From assembly GCF_003664995.1 (NCBI RefSeq), contig NZ_JFHL01000024.1, positions 1 to 34,751 of the forward strand: a stretch of DNA of 34,751 nucleotides. Direction: 5' to 3'. The first letter of the stretch is position 1, and every line of letters begins with the position of its first letter. The DNA is from Mesotoga sp. BH458_6_3_2_1. Lineage in GTDB: Bacteria > Thermotogota > Thermotogae > Petrotogales > Kosmotogaceae. The notes under the pieces are model-generated. The model was not told the DNA's origin. It ran no database searches and worked only from the letters and a program-made list of their open reading frames with translations. This document shows positions 32,711 to 34,751 of the stretch, in pieces. Position numbers and translations under genes: made by a program.

Positions 32711-33373
32711 TTACTCAGAGGAAATACTCTTCTCTATATTTCCCAGCAGCGCATCGGCAGAGAAGGCAAGAAGGGCGGCAGGAATGGCTCCTTCCAGTAT
32801 GAAGGCGGGATTCTCCGACACGAGCCCCGCCGTTATGGGCGATCCAAGTCCGCCGGCCCCTATAGTGGCTCCGACGGTCGCCGTCCCGATATTGATAACA
32901 ACGGATATCCGTATTCCCGACATAATAACCTTCAGCGCGAGAGGAAGCTCGATCTTGAAGAGCACCTGCCAGGAAGACATACCCATGCCGTAAGCCGCTT
33001 CGCGGACTTCAGAGGGGATATTCTCGATGCCGGTTATCGTGTTCCTTACTATAGGTAGTAGTCCATATAGCAGCAGAGCCGCCACCGTGGGCTTGAACCC
33101 GAATCCAAGTAGAGGAACCGCAAGGGCAAGCACCGCAACGGGAGGAAAGGTCTGTCCGAGAGAGCTGAGATTGGAAACGAGAGGCAGATACTGCCTTCCT
33201 AGCGGTCGCGTAACGAGAACGCCGATCGAAATACCTATGACAGTTGCGAGTCCGCTTGACACAATCACCATCCACAGGTGTTCTCCCACGAGTTCCAGCA
33301 GGGTACCCCTGGGGTGAAGAACCTCCCTCTCTTCCGGAAAGAGCCATCTTAGAAAGCTCTCCCAGAGCGCCAT
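32711..33373 (-). CDS. Osmolyte ABC transporter permease, YehW/OsmW-like, 5' end lost
   Basis: The 220 residues from the only remaining ATG match the permease of YehZYXW/OpuC-type importers for glycine betaine and similar osmolytes. SLGQTFPPVAVLALAVPLLGFG, RNTITGIENIPSEVREAA and GMGMSSWQVLFKIELPLA (EAA loop) are almost textbook. The protein is incomplete. The frame stays open upstream and encodes another membrane segment (PIILGIFLLAFILLISN, about 33374-33424), the expected first helix. No start codon precedes it: the next bases are the end of the IS256 element. Only five or six codons seem to be missing. If translation starts at 33373 the protein lacks that helix and is probably non-functional. 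The partner genes (second permease, ATPase, binding protein) are not in the window. Confidence 0.8.
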   Translation of the reverse strand: MALWESFLRWLFPEEREVLHPRGTLLELVGEHLWMVIVSSGLATVIGISIGVLVTRPLGRQYLPLVSNLSSLGQTFPPVAVLALAVPLLGFGFKPTVAALLLYGLLPIVRNTITGIENIPSEVREAAYGMGMSSWQVLFKIELPLALKVIMSGIRISVVINIGTATVGATIGAGGLGSPITAGLVSENPAFILEGAIPAALLAFSADALLGNIEKSISSE

Positions 33374-33438
33374 GTTGGATATGAGCAGAATGAACGCCAG
33401 AAGAAATATCCCAAGGATTATCGGTTCTGTCTCTTTTT

Positions 33439-33450
33439 TTGTGTAAACCC
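33439..33450 (+). repeat. Left terminal inverted repeat of the IS
   Basis: TTGTGTAAACCC, the exact reverse complement of the right end at 34723-34734. Confidence 0.75.
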
Positions 33451-33472
33451 CTTTTTGTAATGGGTTTAGGAA

Positions 33473-34687
33473 TCAGCTTATGTACTTAGCTAATCTTTCA
33501 TACTTTATCACAAGTTGAGTAAGGATCCTGGACCAATCAAGAGTTCTTACTGTCCATTTCTTTGTTATGTTCATTATTGCTAGATAAGCCATCTTTAAGA
33601 GAGAATTGTCTGTTGGAAAGACTCCTTTGTTCTTCGTTACCTTCCTCAGTTGTCTATTAACTGATTCAATGGGATTAGTTGTATAAACCAATCTTCTCAG
33701 TTCCTCTGGATATTGAAAGAAGGTTGAGAGAGTTTCCCAGTTATCCTTCCAGCTTTTTATTGACAAGTGGTATTTGTCGCCCCACTTCTCTTCTAGTGCA
33801 AGTAATGCATTCCATCCCGCCTCTCTTGTAGGTGCCTGATAAATTGTCTTGAGATCGCGTGCTAGAGGTCTACGATCCCTCCAGGTAACATATCTCATGG
33901 TGTTCCTTATCTGGTGAACTATGCACTTCTGAACCTCTGAGAATGGATATACAGCCTCTATGGCTTCTTCCATTCCGCTTAATGCATCTATTGAGAAGAT
34001 TGCCACGTCTTCAACCCCGCGATTCTTCAATTCGTTGAGAATGCTTAGCCAGTAGCTTGCTCCTTCTGTTTCACTTATCCACATGCCTAGAATGTCTTTG
34101 TGGCCATTTAGGGATACTCCTAAGGCTATATAGAGTGCTTTCTTCCTTACCTGGTTGCTTTCAACGACCCTGAAGAATACGGCATCCATGTAGACTATCG
34201 CATACGCAGATTCTAATGGTCTGTTTCTCCATTCGGAGACCAGTGGCAGTATCTTGTCCGTTATCCTGCTTACGCTCTCTGCAGACAATCTGGAACCGTA
34301 GATATCCTCTATATGACTCTGAATATCTCTTACTGTCATTCCCCTTGCATACATGGAGATTATCTGATCCTCTATACCAGAAATGTCCCTCTGGTGTTTC
34401 TTCACAACAACCGGTTCAAATTCACCTTTCCTGTCTCTTGGTATCTCAAGTTCTATTTCTCCGTAATCGCTCCTAACTGTCTTCTTGCTATGTCCATTCC
34501 TGGAATTGTCAGTCTCTTTGTTCTTGTAGTCATGCTTCGAATATCCAAGCTCATCTTCCAGTTCTCCTTCAAGCATTTCTTTGATTACGTCACCAAACAA
34601 TTCCTTCATTGCCTCTTGAACATCTCCGACATCTTCAAATCCATTCTTCTCGATTAACGACTTGATCTTTTCTCTGTCAAATTTCAT
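33473..34687 (-). CDS. IS256-family (Mutator-like) transposase
   Basis: A full-length 404-residue transposase. The DDE catalytic residues are Asp168 (VYMDAVFF), Asp234 (FSIDALSGMEEAI, the IS256 signature) and Glu341 in TTNPIESVNRQLRK. The N-terminal half is the DNA-binding part, with SRNGHSKKT and IPRDRKGEFEP, typical of the family. The ATG ending at 34687 has GGAGGG upstream. No frameshift or premature stop is visible, so the element may be active. Confidence 0.95.
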   Translation of the reverse strand: MKFDREKIKSLIEKNGFEDVGDVQEAMKELFGDVIKEMLEGELEDELGYSKHDYKNKETDNSRNGHSKKTVRSDYGEIELEIPRDRKGEFEPVVVKKHQRDISGIEDQIISMYARGMTVRDIQSHIEDIYGSRLSAESVSRITDKILPLVSEWRNRPLESAYAIVYMDAVFFRVVESNQVRKKALYIALGVSLNGHKDILGMWISETEGASYWLSILNELKNRGVEDVAIFSIDALSGMEEAIEAVYPFSEVQKCIVHQIRNTMRYVTWRDRRPLARDLKTIYQAPTREAGWNALLALEEKWGDKYHLSIKSWKDNWETLSTFFQYPEELRRLVYTTNPIESVNRQLRKVTKNKGVFPTDNSLLKMAYLAIMNITKKWTVRTLDWSRILTQLVIKYERLAKYIS

Positions 34688-34722
34688 CTTCTTTTCCCTC
34701 CAATCTTCTCTTCCATTCTAGA

Positions 34723-34734
34723 GGGTTTACACAA
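34723..34734 (-). repeat. Right terminal inverted repeat of the IS
   Basis: GGGTTTACACAA, the exact reverse complement of the left end at 33439-33450. Confidence 0.75.
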
Positions 34735-34751
34735 TCTTCTTTACATACTCG

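Larger units (their letters stand above)
33439..34734 (-). mobile_element. IS256-family insertion sequence
   Basis: About 1.3 kb, bounded by the inverted repeat TTGTGTAAACCC at the left (33439-33450) and its complement GGGTTTACACAA at the right (34723-34734). Imperfect similarity continues inward. It carries one complete transposase gene. I see no exact 8-9-bp target duplication: flanks are CTCTTTTT at the left and TCTTCTTT at the right. It separates the permease gene from its start region. Confidence 0.85.

Overview
Likely source: a mesophilic relative of the Thermotogales (Mesotoga/Kosmotoga type). I infer this from mid-40s GC, strong GGAGG-type ribosome-binding sites with frequent GTG/TTG starts, dense runs of Opp/Dpp and CUT1 transporters, a NifX-like protein with a PadR regulator, and intergenic repeat mosaics. 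No rRNA or other taxonomic marker is present, so the assignment is an inference from style and protein families.

Layout. 1-3441: a pRiA4b ORF-3-like gene, a nucleotidyltransferase (minus) and an ADP-ribosylglycohydrolase (plus). 3442-4447: about 1 kb without a gene, built from degenerate 7-bp (heptad) repeats and REP-like hairpins. 4448-10121: a complete Opp/Dpp-type ABC importer operon (binding protein, two permeases, two ATPases; peptide or oligosaccharide). It is followed at once by two copies of a short dispersed repeat. 10288-12402: a 704-residue helical/TPR-like protein (minus). 12999-21560: the most interesting block, a compact operon that starts with its own LacI-type regulator. It continues with an unassigned TIM-barrel protein, a CUT1 sugar importer without an ATPase, an FAD-dependent oxidoreductase, a DUF4127 protein and a Gfo/Idh/MocA dehydrogenase. 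It reads as a self-regulated pathway that imports a carbohydrate and oxidises it. I know of no described pathway with this exact gene set.

21997-28498: assorted single genes and pairs. These are a terpene-cyclase-like alpha/alpha-toroid protein (minus), an Eis-like acetyltransferase with a GrpB protein (plus), an M14 metallocarboxypeptidase-like protein (minus), tRNA-Pro(GGG) with promoter, encoded CCA and terminator (minus), a small secreted protein (minus), and a NifX-like/PadR pair (plus). 28518-31186: a tightly coupled minus-strand operon (zinc-ribbon protein, M48 membrane protease, PLP-dependent D-cysteine desulfhydrase/ACC deaminase-like enzyme). It converges on the PadR gene at a shared hairpin. 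31362-32693: an MscS-type channel. 32711-34751: a YehW-like osmolyte ABC permease whose 5' end is cut off by an intact IS256-family insertion sequence.

Main points to follow up: the 12999-21560 catabolic operon, the heptad-repeat mosaics, the repeat family sitting directly behind two unrelated stop codons in the same orientation, and the IS256 interruption of the permease gene.
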